From Qipengyuania oceanensis (lineage in GTDB: Bacteria > Pseudomonadota > Alphaproteobacteria > Sphingomonadales > Sphingomonadaceae), in contig NZ_WTYN01000001.1 of assembly GCF_009827535.1 (NCBI RefSeq), forward strand, positions 1,240,001-1,304,000: DNA of 64,000 nucleotides. The letters are read 5' to 3'. The translations under genes and the position numbers were made by a program. The number at the start of each line of letters is the position of its first letter. Position 1 is the stretch's first letter. The notes under the pieces were generated by a model, which was given only the letters and a program-made list of their open reading frames with translations, ran no database searches and was not told the origin of the DNA. Below are positions 48,353-57,805 of the stretch, one piece after another.

Positions 48353-49509
48353 GCCAGGCCGGCAAGCAGCAGGAACAGGCCGGTAAAGCCGAAAACCGGC
48401 ACGAGGCCGAGCGTCAGCCACGGCATGACGAGCGACGGCGCGGTGTTGGTGAGGTTGAACAGGCCTAGATCGCCTCCACGCACTTCGGGCCTCGGCAGGA
48501 CGCGCAAGGTCTGCGCGGAATGCAGCGCGAGGAAGGTCGAACCCGCGATACCGAAGATGACATATCCCGCGATCGCTCCCGTCAGGCTTTCCGAAATGCC
48601 CATCGCGACCAATCCCAGGGCGACCGCGAAGGCACCGATCGCAAGTGGCAGCATCGGTCGCTCGCGCCGGTCGGCCCAGCGTCCGGCAAGCAGGGCCACG
48701 GGGATCGAGGCGGCCAGCACGAAGGAGAAAAGCGTCGCGGTCCGGTTGTCGCTGAAGCCGGGCTGGATGGAGCGCAGCCAGAGATAGAGGAAGGCGAACA
48801 GCGCCGCTTCGGAAATCTGGACCAGCAGGCGCGCGAGCCACATCTGCTCGACCGGACCGAATGCCCCGCGGCCTCGCCCGGCAGTCTCCGGCTCGACCTT
48901 GCGCGCGCGGGTCAGTTCGGGAAACGGGCGCGGATTGCCGAACACGACCACCGGCAGCACGGCTGCTGCGACCAGCAGGGCCACCAGCCACAGCCGCTCT
49001 TCGGGTGCGGCAAGGCCGGGCAATGTGACCAGCGCCCCGGCCATTGCGCCAAGGGCCGGCGCGACCGGCAGCAGCCCGCCCAGCAAGCCTTTCTGGTGAT
49101 CGGGCACGCAGTCGCCCGCCCAGGCGCTGAGCGGACCGAGCATGAGATTGAGCGCGAACTGCCAGGCAACCACGAGCAGTATGATGGACGGCAAGGTCGT
49201 CACCCTCGGCATCGTCACCAGCAGCAGGCATGAGAGCACCAGGCCGGTGACGATCCACGGACGGCGGCGGCCCGAAAGGTCGCTCAGCCACCCGAACAGG
49301 ATATTGGCGATGCTTGCCGCGATCGCGCCGGAGAAGGCGATGTAGGACAGCCACTCGATGCTCTGCGCCCCGCCGAGGATGGTCACGCGGACCGGCAGAA
49401 GGATCGTCAGGAACGGGACATAGGCGATCGCGCCGCCCGCCCAGGCAAGCGCGTAGAGCAGCAGGAAGCGTGTCGATTGGCGACCGGGCGCGGTCGCTTC
49501 AGCCGACAC
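48340..49509 (-). pseudogene. MFS permease with lost 3' end, running into GH3 out of frame
   Basis: About 388 residues of a 12-helix MFS permease (FGWLSDLSGRRRPWIVTGL, FALNLMLGPLSAWAGD) up to FTGLFLLLAGLATMASL near 48340. Its frame then reads a non-native, arginine/serine-rich tail through the GH3 gene to a stop at 48064. Only the last few residues seem lost, so it may still work. GTG start at 49509, which lies in the 3' end of the LacI gene (11-base overlap). Confidence 0.75.
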
Positions 49510-50557
49510 CGTTTGCGCCGGGCCGGGCAGTCGACGCGCGTTCGACCAGCGTTCCGGAAACGACCACCGGTTCGCTCGGCAGGTCTTTCTTGCCTGCATT
49601 GATGAGCAGTTCGACCGCGCGTGAGATGGTCGCCGCGATCGGCTGGTCGACAGCGGTCAGCGATGGTTCGGTAAAGCGGACGATGGGGGTGTTGTCGAAG
49701 CTGACCAGCGAAAGGTCGGCTGGCACGTCGAGGTTCATCGACCGGGCGACCTCGAGCGTGCCGGTGGCCATCTGGTCGCTGCTGGCGATGATCGCCGTGG
49801 GCCGGTCGGTTTGCTCGAGCAGTTTGCGCGCGGCAACCACGCCGCTTTCGAAGCCGAAGTCGCCCCTTTCGCACAGTCCCTCGGTGGAGAGGCCCGCATC
49901 GTCCATCGTCGCGCGCCAACCGTCGATACGCCAGCCGGCAACGGCGTAATCGGTCGGCCCTGCAATGAAGCCGATCCTGCGGTGGCCGAGGTCGATCAGG
50001 TGCTGCGTCGCCAGGCGGGCGGAGCCTTCGTCGTCCATTGTCATCGCGATGCCCGGCCCCGGCGTGACCGAACCGATCCGCGCGAAGGGAATGCGCGCTT
50101 CGGCCAGCAGCGAGGTGATGAGCGGATTTTCCGAGTGCGGGGGCGTCAGGATGATTCCGTCCGGCTGGAGCGCGGCGATGGCCGCGCGCAGCTCGCACTG
50201 GACGTGGTCGTTATGCGTGTCGACCAGCTCGAAGATCATCCGGTACCCGTGCTCGGCGCATTTGAGCATCCCGCCAAGCAGCATCTGGTCGACCCAGTCG
50301 GTACCCTGGCGCGACTGCCAGTCGGCGATGGTGCGCTCGCGGTCGTTGAGCGCGAGGATCAGGTAGGAGCGCGAGCCGCTCATCCGCTGGGCCGCGATCG
50401 ACGGCACGTAGCCGAGCTTGTCGATCGATGCCTGCACCCGCTCCTTCATCTCGGGCCGGACATTGGGCTCGTTGTTGATGACGCGGCTGACCGTCTGCAG
50501 CGACACACCTGCATCGGCAGCGACATGCTTGATCGTTACTGATTGGCGCCGACGGCC
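49499..50557 (-). CDS. LacI-family transcription regulator
   Basis: 352 residues. Helix-turn-helix VTIKHVAADAGVSLQTVSRV and hinge helix NNEPNVRPEMKERVQ are standard LacI; the C-terminal domain is a periplasmic-binding-protein-like sugar sensor. It leads the MFS-GH3-FHS genes on the same strand and likely represses them. ATG at 50557. The gap 50588-50715 holds an inverted repeat (arms GCGGCTT and AAGCCGC at about 50602-50617) and a weak hairpin, whose role is open. Confidence 0.9.
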   Translation of the reverse strand, partial: GRRRQSVTIKHVAADAGVSLQTVSRVINNEPNVRPEMKERVQASIDKLGYVPSIAAQRMSGSRSYLILALNDRERTIADWQSRQGTDWVDQMLLGGMLKCAEHGYRMIFELVDTHNDHVQCELRAAIAALQPDGIILTPPHSENPLITSLLAEARIPFARIGSVTPGPGIAMTMDDEGSARLATQHLIDLGHRRIGFIAGPTDYAVAGWRIDGWRATMDDAGLSTEGLCERGDFGFESGVVAARKLLEQTDRPTAIIASSDQMATGTLEVARSMNLDVPADLSLVSFDNTPIVRFTEPSLTAVDQPIAATISRAVELLINAGKKDLPSEPVVVSGTLVERASTARPGANGVG

Positions 50558-50715
50558 CATCGTCCAAAATCCCCTGGCCCTGCCCACTGCCCCGAAGTCT
50601 CGCGGCTTTCAAGCCGCAAGGGGGCGTGTCGCTCGCGGCACGAAGCAGGAGGGCTCCGGGATTGTCGTCCCGAAGCCCCCTGTGGTTCGCATCCGTTTGC
50701 GGCGGGCGTTTCCGC

Positions 50716-52389
50716 CTAGAAATTGAACCGCGCGAGGAAGGTGTAGCGCCGGTCGTTGCGGAAGGCCGCGCTGAGGACGCGGGTTCCGTCGTAGTCGATG
50801 ACCGTCGACAGCTTGGTCACCTGGTCGAGCAGGTTCACGCCCTGGACGCCGAGCTTGAGATGGTCGTTGACCGTGTAGAACAGCGACGCATCGAGCTGGC
50901 CGCCGGATTCCTGGAACGTCGGCGAGAACGGGAACAGGTCGTCGCGCGGAGTGACCAGGAAGCGGCTGCGCCAGTTGTATACGGCACGTGCCGAGATCGG
51001 TCCGCGTTCGTAAAACACGGTCGCGTTGACGGTATGCTTCGAGGTACCCGAATTCGGCACTTCGCCCGTGAAGGCACCGCCGTTGAGCGGGCCGCCCGAC
51101 GAATTGACCGACGGCGAACCGATGTCGGAGATGTCGGGCGTGACGAAGTCCGACGCATCGACGTAGGTGTACGACAGCTGGGTTCCCAGTCCGCTGAGCA
51201 GTCCCGGCAGGAAGTCGTAGACCTGCTGGTAAGCCAGCTCGAAACCCTTGAGCGTGCCGTCGAGGTCGTTGGCCGGACCGTTGATGATGACGTCCTGCGA
51301 CCCGCCGCTCGGGGCGGTATAGTTCACCAGGCCGGTACCGGTCTGGATGATCCCCGTGATGTCCTTCAGGAAGAAGGCCGCGGTGATCGAGCCGACGTCG
51401 TCGAAGTACCATTCGGCGCTCAGATCGTAATTCCACGACTTGATCGGTCGCAGGTTGCGATTGCCGGTGCGGATCGAAAGCGGCGGTCCGCTGTCGACGC
51501 GACCGCTGAAACCGAGCACGCCGCCGGCATTGAACAGATTGAGATCGGGCCGCGAGATCGCCTTGGAAACGGCACCGCGCAGCACCAGTCCGCTGCCGTT
51601 GTCGAGGCGGATGTTGAATGCGGGCAGCCAGTGATCGAACGTGATGTCGCGCCGGTCGGGGATCAGCTCGCCGGTGTAGAGCGAGGCGAATTCCGTCAGG
51701 CGGTCACCGGTCAGCTGACAGTACAGGATCTGCGGTGCATAGCCGCCATCCGGCGCACCCGGGACTGGCGGAGGACAGGAATCGGTGACCTCCGATACCT
51801 GGACCACGCCGTCGCCGTTGCCGCCGCCGACCTGGACGCCGTTCTCGTCGAAAACCGGATCGTCGAACTGCCCCGGATCGGGGAAGGCGATGAGCGCGTC
51901 GTTCTTGACCTTGGTCTCGACGTAACGCAGCCCGATGTTGCCGGTGATCGACCAGCCGCTGTCCATATCGATGCCATAATCGAGCCGCGCATAGGCCGCG
52001 TTGGTGATCTCGGTCACATCCGAGATTTCCGATGGGCAGTACGGATCGCACAGCACCTGGCGCCCGTCGAGCAAGGTGCGCGTACGACCGTTGACGCCGA
52101 GATTGCCCGCCTCGGGGGTCTGGCTGAAGGTGGTCAGTTCATCCCATTGCTGATCGGTAACGCCGTTCAGGTAATCCTGCAGGAAGTCGTCGCCGCCGTA
52201 GAAATAAGTGGCGCCGCCCGGGATCGGGGTGTTCGCTTCGCCGCGCTGGAAATTGTCGCCGAAGGGGGCGCGAACCTGCGAGTAGGCCGGGAATTCGTCG
52301 GCATAGGCACCGCCGGCAATGGCGAATTCCTGGTCCGGCAGACCGGTGTAGAACCGACCCGGCTTGAAGCCCGACCAGTCTGCGACCGA
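50716..52389 (-). pseudogene. TonB-dependent receptor, C-terminal half only
   Basis: About 558 residues of a TonB-dependent outer-membrane receptor of the Caulobacter/Sphingomonas sugar type. It has the barrel strands (WSITGNIGLRYVETKVKND, LRPIKSWNYDLSAEWYF) and the C-terminal F (RFNF) for barrel assembly. The TonB box, plug and first strands, about 350-450 residues, are absent. The frame starts at a junction near 52385; further on it meets TAG at 52414-52416. So there is no start or signal peptide. It sits before the LacI gene, same strand. Confidence 0.82.
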
Positions 52390-52708
52390 GCGTGACGATT
52401 CGGATTTCTGGAACTACTGCCGGACGATGGAGGTGCCCGATACGCTGCGCGAGAAGATCGAGATCTTTCAGGCCAACGGGCAGGTCTTCCGCGAAGAGGA
52501 CGAGCTGTTCACCGAGACGAGCTGGGCCGCGGTGATGATGGGCCAGCGCATTCCGATGAAGGGCCACAACCCAATGGCCGACACCTTCGACCCGGGCGAG
52601 ATTCGCCAGGAAGTCGACGAGATGGAAAAATCGATCCGCTACCTCGTGCAGCAGATGCCGCTGCACGGCCAGTACGTGCAGAAATACTGTCCGGCCGGCA
52701 CGCTCTGA
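52384..52708 (+). pseudogene. Tryptophan halogenase family, C-terminal fragment
   Basis: Only about the last 108 residues: ATERDDSDFWNYCRTMEVPDTL, then EKIEIFQANGQVF and ETSWAAVMMGQRIPMKGHNP, which match the end of the flavin-dependent tryptophan halogenase family found next to TonB receptors in sugar loci (about 500 residues whole). The rest of the gene is missing. An ATG at 52364 lies in the TonB sequence and does not belong to the family. It points away from the truncated TonB gene, both N-termini meeting at one junction. Confidence 0.8.
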
Positions 52709-52726
52709 CGCGCAGCCACGCGGGGG

Positions 52727-54751
52727 TCAGAACCCGTAGCGCAGCCCTGCCCAGAACGTGCGCGGTGCGCCGAGGTCGATCGACCCGCCCGAATTGCGCG
52801 TGACGACATCCTCGTCGGTCAAATTCTCGCCGCGCAGGACGAGCTGCAGCCGGCCCGCGAGGGGAAAGCCGAGAAAGGCACCGACGGTCGTCGCCGCGGG
52901 CAGCACGTCATCCTCCAGGTCGCCTTCGAATTGCGCGCCGACATGGCGCAAGGAGAGCGCGGCAACGAGGCCCGAAGCAGGTGCATAGGCGATGCTCGCC
53001 GCGGCAGACCAGCGTGGCACCTGCGGCGGGCGATTGCCGTCGAGCGCCAGCGAAATGCCTTCGCCGTCGACTTGTGAATCGGTGAAGGCGAGCGATCCGT
53101 CGAGGCGCAGCGGGCCGCGATCGAAGGCAATCTCGGCCTCGATCCCGCGCGCATCGATCGCCGGCAGGTTCTGCCGCTGGCGCAGGTTGGGGGCGAGTGT
53201 CACATTGGCGATGGCATTCTTCACCCGGTTGTCGAACGCGGTCACCGACAGGCGAAGCCCGGCCGCAGGGGTCAGGTCCGCGCCTGCCTCGAAGCCGGTG
53301 AGCTTCTCGTTGGCGAGCTCGGCATTGGCCTGCGTGACCACTGGAAAGACTACGAACGGGCGGTACAGCTCGTTGAGCGTCGGCAATCGCAACCCGCTGT
53401 ACGCCGCCGCGCGCAACCGCACCGCCTCGCTAGCCTGCAACGCCGCCCCGCCGCGCCAGGTGACCGTCCAGTCCGAACGATCGGAGGCAATGGTCTCGTC
53501 GACCACGTTGCCGCGTGCATCGCGCGCTCGGTAGAACCCGTCGGCGATCCGCGTGCGATCGGCGCGCAAGCCCCCGGTCAGTACCAGGGCGCCGAGCGTC
53601 CAGTCGTGCTCGGCGAACAGGCCGAGGTCGGTAGTGACGCCTCCGGCACGTCGCCGCTCGCCGAGCCGGCCGGTGAAGGCACTGTAGCTTTCTTCCTGCA
53701 ACTCGCCCGAAGCCCGGCGATAGTCGATGCCCAGCCGCAGGACGTGATCCTCGCCGACCGGCGGGCGCAGTTCGAGCTTGCCGCCAAGCCCTGTCGAGGG
53801 CGTGTTGCGCTGGTCGAGCACGCGGGTGAAACGGGTCGAGCTGATAACGACATTGCTGAAATTGCGCGCCTGGACATAGCCGAGCGCATCGAATTGCCAG
53901 GCACCGCGACCCACCAGCCTCAGGCTCGCATCCTGCCCCTCGCTCGAACTGTCCGCCCCGTCGAAGCGCAGGGTCCGCCGGTCGTCGAAGGCGGCGACGC
54001 GCGCCTGCAACTCGATCTCGTCGGAGATCGGCGCGACCGCGCGGATTGATCCCGAGATGCCGTCGAAGGCAGCGCGCGCGCTTGCCGGGACGCGCTGGTC
54101 GATTGGGGTCGTGAAGAACCCCTCGCCCCTGTCCCAGCGCGCTGCGGCGGTGACGAAGCCGCCGCCCAGTGCCGCCGAACCGAGCATCGCAGCCTCGGTT
54201 TCGCCGCGGTCGTTGACCAGTGCCGAAAGCCCCAGCTGCGGAAGATCTGCAAGGCCGGCACTCTCGAGCGCGATCGTGCCGGCCAGCGCCCCGGCTCCGA
54301 ACGGGCCAGAACCCCCGCCCCGTGTGACCCGGATGCTGCCGAGCGTTTCGGGCATGATCGAGCCGAGCGGAATATAGCCGAAGAACGGGTCCGCGATCGG
54401 CACCCCGTCGAGAGTGACCAGCGCGCGGCTGGTCGCATTGCCGCCAAGCGCCCTAAGCGTCACCCCTTGCGCCGAAGGGTTGGCCGACCGGCTGTCCGCC
54501 CGGCGGAATTGCTGGAAGCCCGCGACCGCGCCGAGCGCGTCCTCGATCCGGCCCGAGGGCGACGTCACGATCTGCTCGCGATCGAGCTCGACAGCGAAAT
54601 AGGCAGGGACACCGGGCGCATCGTCCAGCCCGCGTGCGGTCACGATGATGACGGGTGCTGCGTTCCGCGACTCGCTATTGTCGGCGTCCTGTGCGGAAGC
54701 GGCAGCCTGGGGGATACCGGCGAGCGAAAGAAGCAGGAGTGTGCGGCGCAT
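52727..54751 (-). CDS. TonB-dependent outer membrane receptor
   Basis: 674 residues and complete: signal peptide MRRTLLLLSLAGIPQAAASAQ, plug domain (VIIVTARGLDDAP as TonB-box-like, GVTLRALGGNATSRALVTLDG, RVTRGGGSGPFGAGALAGTI), a 22-strand barrel, and the terminal F (GLRYGF). Likely takes up a metal complex or cofactor; no riboswitch is seen before it. The ATG at 54751 is chosen by the signal peptide. It is tail to tail with the halogenase fragment, 18 bases apart. Confidence 0.92.
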   Translation of the reverse strand: MRRTLLLLSLAGIPQAAASAQDADNSESRNAAPVIIVTARGLDDAPGVPAYFAVELDREQIVTSPSGRIEDALGAVAGFQQFRRADSRSANPSAQGVTLRALGGNATSRALVTLDGVPIADPFFGYIPLGSIMPETLGSIRVTRGGGSGPFGAGALAGTIALESAGLADLPQLGLSALVNDRGETEAAMLGSAALGGGFVTAAARWDRGEGFFTTPIDQRVPASARAAFDGISGSIRAVAPISDEIELQARVAAFDDRRTLRFDGADSSSEGQDASLRLVGRGAWQFDALGYVQARNFSNVVISSTRFTRVLDQRNTPSTGLGGKLELRPPVGEDHVLRLGIDYRRASGELQEESYSAFTGRLGERRRAGGVTTDLGLFAEHDWTLGALVLTGGLRADRTRIADGFYRARDARGNVVDETIASDRSDWTVTWRGGAALQASEAVRLRAAAYSGLRLPTLNELYRPFVVFPVVTQANAELANEKLTGFEAGADLTPAAGLRLSVTAFDNRVKNAIANVTLAPNLRQRQNLPAIDARGIEAEIAFDRGPLRLDGSLAFTDSQVDGEGISLALDGNRPPQVPRWSAAASIAYAPASGLVAALSLRHVGAQFEGDLEDDVLPAATTVGAFLGFPLAGRLQLVLRGENLTDEDVVTRNSGGSIDLGAPRTFWAGLRYGF

Positions 54752-54853
54752 CCCGCGCCTTTGCCCGCTAAGTGCATTGGGTTTCAAGGAGCAATGCTTA
54801 TCGCTTGTCACGCCTGCTGGCCTGATTTACCCTCGCGTCAATGGGAGAGAGAG

Positions 54854-56344
54854 ATGAGCGCACCCGAAAGTGACTTCGACGTCCTGATTGTGGGAGCCGG
54901 CATTTCCGGTATCGGCATGGCCGCCCACCTGGAAATGATGGCCCCGGGCCGCACCTATACGATCGTCGAGCGGCGCGCGGATCTGGGCGGGACATGGGAC
55001 CTGTTCCGTTATCCAGGGATCCGTTCTGACAGCGACATGCACACGCTCGGCTTCAGCTTCGAACCCTGGAAGCACGAGAAGTCGATCGCCGATGCTCCGG
55101 CCATTCTCGATTATCTCAACCGGATCGTCGACGAGCGCGGCATCCGCCCGCACATGCAATTCGAACACAAGGTGGTTTCGGCCGACTTCCGGCACGAGGA
55201 CGCACGCTGGCACGTGATCGTCGAGCACGAGGGCAAGCAACGCGAGCTGACCGCCAACTGGATCTTCTTCGGCGCCGGCTATTACGATTACGACGATCCC
55301 TACGATGCCGGCTTCGATTTCTCGGAATTTGCCGGCGAGGTCGTCCATCCCCAGTTCTGGCCCGAGGAGCTCGACTACAACGGCAAGCGCATCGTCGTCG
55401 TGGGATCGGGTGCCACCGCGGTTACCATCGTGCCAGCGATGAGCGACAAGGCGGCCAAGGTCACCATGCTTCAGCGCACGCCGACCTGGATGTGGGCGCG
55501 CCCGGCAAAGGATGCCTTCGCCAATTTCCTGCGCAAGGTCCTGCCTGAGAACACCGCCTACAAGATCACCCGCTGGAAGAACGTGTTCCTCCAGGAGGTT
55601 TCGTTCAAGAAGGCGCGTACCGAGCCGGAGAAGGTGAAGGACGCGCTCAAGAAGAAAATCGAAGGGCTGCTCGGCCCGGATTACGACGAGGCTGCGTTCA
55701 CGCCACCGTACAATCCGTGGGAACAGCGACTGTGTCTGGTGCCCGACGACGACCTGTTCGTCGCCATGAAAAAGGGCAAGGCGGAAGTCGTGACCGGCCA
55801 TATCGACAAGTTCGTCGCCGAGGGCGTCAGGCTGACCGACGGGCGCCTGCTGCCCGCCGACATCATCGTGACCGCGACCGGGCTCAGCCTGGCGATCGCC
55901 GGCAAGGTGAAGTGCAGCATCGAGGGCGAGCCCATCGATTGGTCCGAGCACTATTATTACAAGGGCTGCATGTTCTCCAACGTGCCGAACCTGGGGCACA
56001 CCTTCGGCTATCTCAACGCTAGCTGGACGCTGCGCGCGGACATCAATTCCGAGTATGTCTGCAAGGTGCTCAACACGATGGAAGAAAAGGGCGCGGAGAT
56101 CGTCACGCCGGTCCTGAGCGAGGCGGAAGAGGCCAGGATCGAGCAGGAAGACCTGTTCGATTTCTCCTCCGGCTACATCAAGCGCGGAATGCACATCATG
56201 CCCAAGAGCGCGACGAGCAATCCGTGGCGGCTCAGCCAGGATTACCGCCAGGACAAGCGCGATCTGCAGACCACGCCGATCGCGGACGGCGTGCTCGTCT
56301 TCGAGAACGCGCATGGCGAGGCGAGGCGCGAAGCGGCCGAGTAG
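54854..56344 (+). CDS. Flavin-containing / Baeyer-Villiger-type monooxygenase
   Basis: 496 residues. The FAD motif is VLIVGAGISGIGMAAHLE, the BVMO fingerprint is FAGEVVHPQFWPEE (FxGxxxHxxxWP), and the NADPH motif is VVVGSGATAVTIVPAM. GGTWDLFRYPGIRSDSDMHT is the EthA-like class. It inserts oxygen into ketones or oxidises S/N groups; the substrate is unknown. GAGAGA before the ATG fixes the start. Divergent from the TonB receptor. Confidence 0.92.
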   Translation: MSAPESDFDVLIVGAGISGIGMAAHLEMMAPGRTYTIVERRADLGGTWDLFRYPGIRSDSDMHTLGFSFEPWKHEKSIADAPAILDYLNRIVDERGIRPHMQFEHKVVSADFRHEDARWHVIVEHEGKQRELTANWIFFGAGYYDYDDPYDAGFDFSEFAGEVVHPQFWPEELDYNGKRIVVVGSGATAVTIVPAMSDKAAKVTMLQRTPTWMWARPAKDAFANFLRKVLPENTAYKITRWKNVFLQEVSFKKARTEPEKVKDALKKKIEGLLGPDYDEAAFTPPYNPWEQRLCLVPDDDLFVAMKKGKAEVVTGHIDKFVAEGVRLTDGRLLPADIIVTATGLSLAIAGKVKCSIEGEPIDWSEHYYYKGCMFSNVPNLGHTFGYLNASWTLRADINSEYVCKVLNTMEEKGAEIVTPVLSEAEEARIEQEDLFDFSSGYIKRGMHIMPKSATSNPWRLSQDYRQDKRDLQTTPIADGVLVFENAHGEARREAAE

Positions 56345-56401
56345 GATTCCCGGCATCTCGCCCCTTCCATCGGGCGGGATGCTGGCCTAAGCCCCTTCGC
56401 C

Positions 56402-57166
56402 ATGAGCGAAGGCGACAAGATCTGGACCGCCGGGCTCGTCGTCATCGGCGACGAAATCCTGTCCGGCCGCACCCACGACAAGAACATCGCGCAAGTCGCG
56501 AGCTGGCTGCAGGTGCAGGGCATCCGCCTCGCCGAAGTGCGCGTCGTGCCCGACGTGATGGAGCGCATCGTCGAGGCGGTGAACGCCTTGCGCGAGGCGA
56601 ACGACTATCTCTTCACCACCGGCGGGATCGGCCCGACGCACGACGACATCACGGTCGATGCGGTTGCGAGGGCTCTCGGCGTCGAGGTCGTCGTCCACCC
56701 CGAAGCGCGCGCCATGCTCGAACGCTATTACAAGAGCATCGACAAGGAGCTGACCGAGGCGCGGCTGCGGATGGCGCGCGTGCCGGAAGGCGCAGACCTG
56801 ATACCCAACCGCATGTCGGGTGCGCCGGGCATCAAGTTCGGCAATATCCACCTGATGGCGGGCGTCCCGCACATCACCGCAGGCATGCTCGATGCGCTTA
56901 CCGGGACGCTGGAAGGTGGCGCGCCGCTCCTGTCCGAAACCATCGGCTGCTGGACCCCGGAAAGCGAGGTCGCCGATATTCTGCGCCAGGCGGAAAAGGA
57001 TCACCTGCACTGTCAGATCGGCAGCTATCCCTTCTTCCGCGAGGGTCGGGTCGGGGCTAATTTCGTGATCCGCTCGACCGATCGCGAGGATCTCGACGCC
57101 TGCGTTGCAGCCCTGTCGTCCGCGCTCGAATCGGCCGGTTTCGCCACGACTTCCGGCGGCATCTGA
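56402..57166 (+). CDS. Competence/damage-inducible CinA-like N-terminal domain (molybdopterin-binding)
   Basis: 254 residues: a single MoaB/Mog-type domain as in the first part of CinA. Motifs: VVIGDEILSGRTHDKN, LFTTGGIGPTHDDIT (GGxGPTxDD) and GAPGIKFGNIHLMAGVPHI. The nicotinamide-deamidase C-terminal domain of full CinA is missing, which is normal in many Alphaproteobacteria. ATG at 56402. Small separate gene between the monooxygenase and the UbiC-like gene. Confidence 0.88.
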   Translation: MSEGDKIWTAGLVVIGDEILSGRTHDKNIAQVASWLQVQGIRLAEVRVVPDVMERIVEAVNALREANDYLFTTGGIGPTHDDITVDAVARALGVEVVVHPEARAMLERYYKSIDKELTEARLRMARVPEGADLIPNRMSGAPGIKFGNIHLMAGVPHITAGMLDALTGTLEGGAPLLSETIGCWTPESEVADILRQAEKDHLHCQIGSYPFFREGRVGANFVIRSTDREDLDACVAALSSALESAGFATTSGGI

Positions 57167-57199
57167 CTGCCGCGATAGACCCTCAGCGAACGTTTTCCT

Positions 57200-57733
57200 G
57201 TGACCAGCCTCACCGCCAGCACCAGCGCGCTCCAAGGCGAGCGACTTGCCGAACTAGAGGCCCTGCTCGCTGATAACGTAAGCGCGACGCTGGCGCTCGA
57301 GGAATGGTGCGCGCGTCACGCGGTCGGCGATCCGCCGGAAATCCTCGCGCTTCCCGTGACCGGGGACGGGGTCGCCATTCCCGACGATGCACAGGCCGTG
57401 CTCAAGCTCGAACCGGGCGAGACGATCCGGGTCCGGCACGTGCGGCTGGTGTGCGGCAACACGGTGCTCAGCTTCGCGCGCAATTTCTATGTTCCCGAGC
57501 GGCTGCCGGATGCCACGAACCGGGCACTGGAAACGACCAGCCTGCCATTCGGCAGGGTCGTCGCCTCGCTCGGATACACGCGCGAACGCCTCGATACCGC
57601 GCGCGGCAAGGCATGCGGATGCCCGGCGGACACGGTCTTGTCGCACCGCGCCATGCTACGCCTGCCAGACGGCAGGCCTCTCAGCCTTCTGGCGGAATGC
57701 TACACCCGGGATGCCATTGCCGCGGCAAGCTAG
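57200..57733 (+). CDS. Chorismate-lyase (UbiC)-like protein
   Basis: 177 residues, GTG start. The middle holds IRVRHVRLVCGNTVLSFARN, followed by LPFGRVVASLGYTRERL, which follow the order of UbiC-type and UTRA-like folds (a substrate-binding Arg in the R-x-V-x-L strand, then the PLG/LPFG loop). UbiC itself splits chorismate to 4-hydroxybenzoate and pyruvate, for ubiquinone. Remote likeness only; it may be a related enzyme without that activity. No ubi gene is nearby. Confidence 0.5.
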   Translation: MTSLTASTSALQGERLAELEALLADNVSATLALEEWCARHAVGDPPEILALPVTGDGVAIPDDAQAVLKLEPGETIRVRHVRLVCGNTVLSFARNFYVPERLPDATNRALETTSLPFGRVVASLGYTRERLDTARGKACGCPADTVLSHRAMLRLPDGRPLSLLAECYTRDAIAAAS

Positions 57734-57805
57734 TTCGGGAATAGTTCGCCGGCCCGATTGCGCTGCGTCGGCAGGTCCGCGATAAGATTTGCCGGAGGGC
57801 AAGCG

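Noticed and set aside
46310-49354. A 1014-residue GH3 protein with a novel N-terminal domain
   Set aside because: The extra 330 residues are the MFS gene read in the wrong frame; the permease frame itself codes a good 12-helix protein there, so this is not a true fused domain.
48064-49509. MFS permease with a novel C-terminal domain
   Set aside because: The last 95 residues are GH3 sequence read out of frame and are low-complexity Arg/Ser/Thr-rich.
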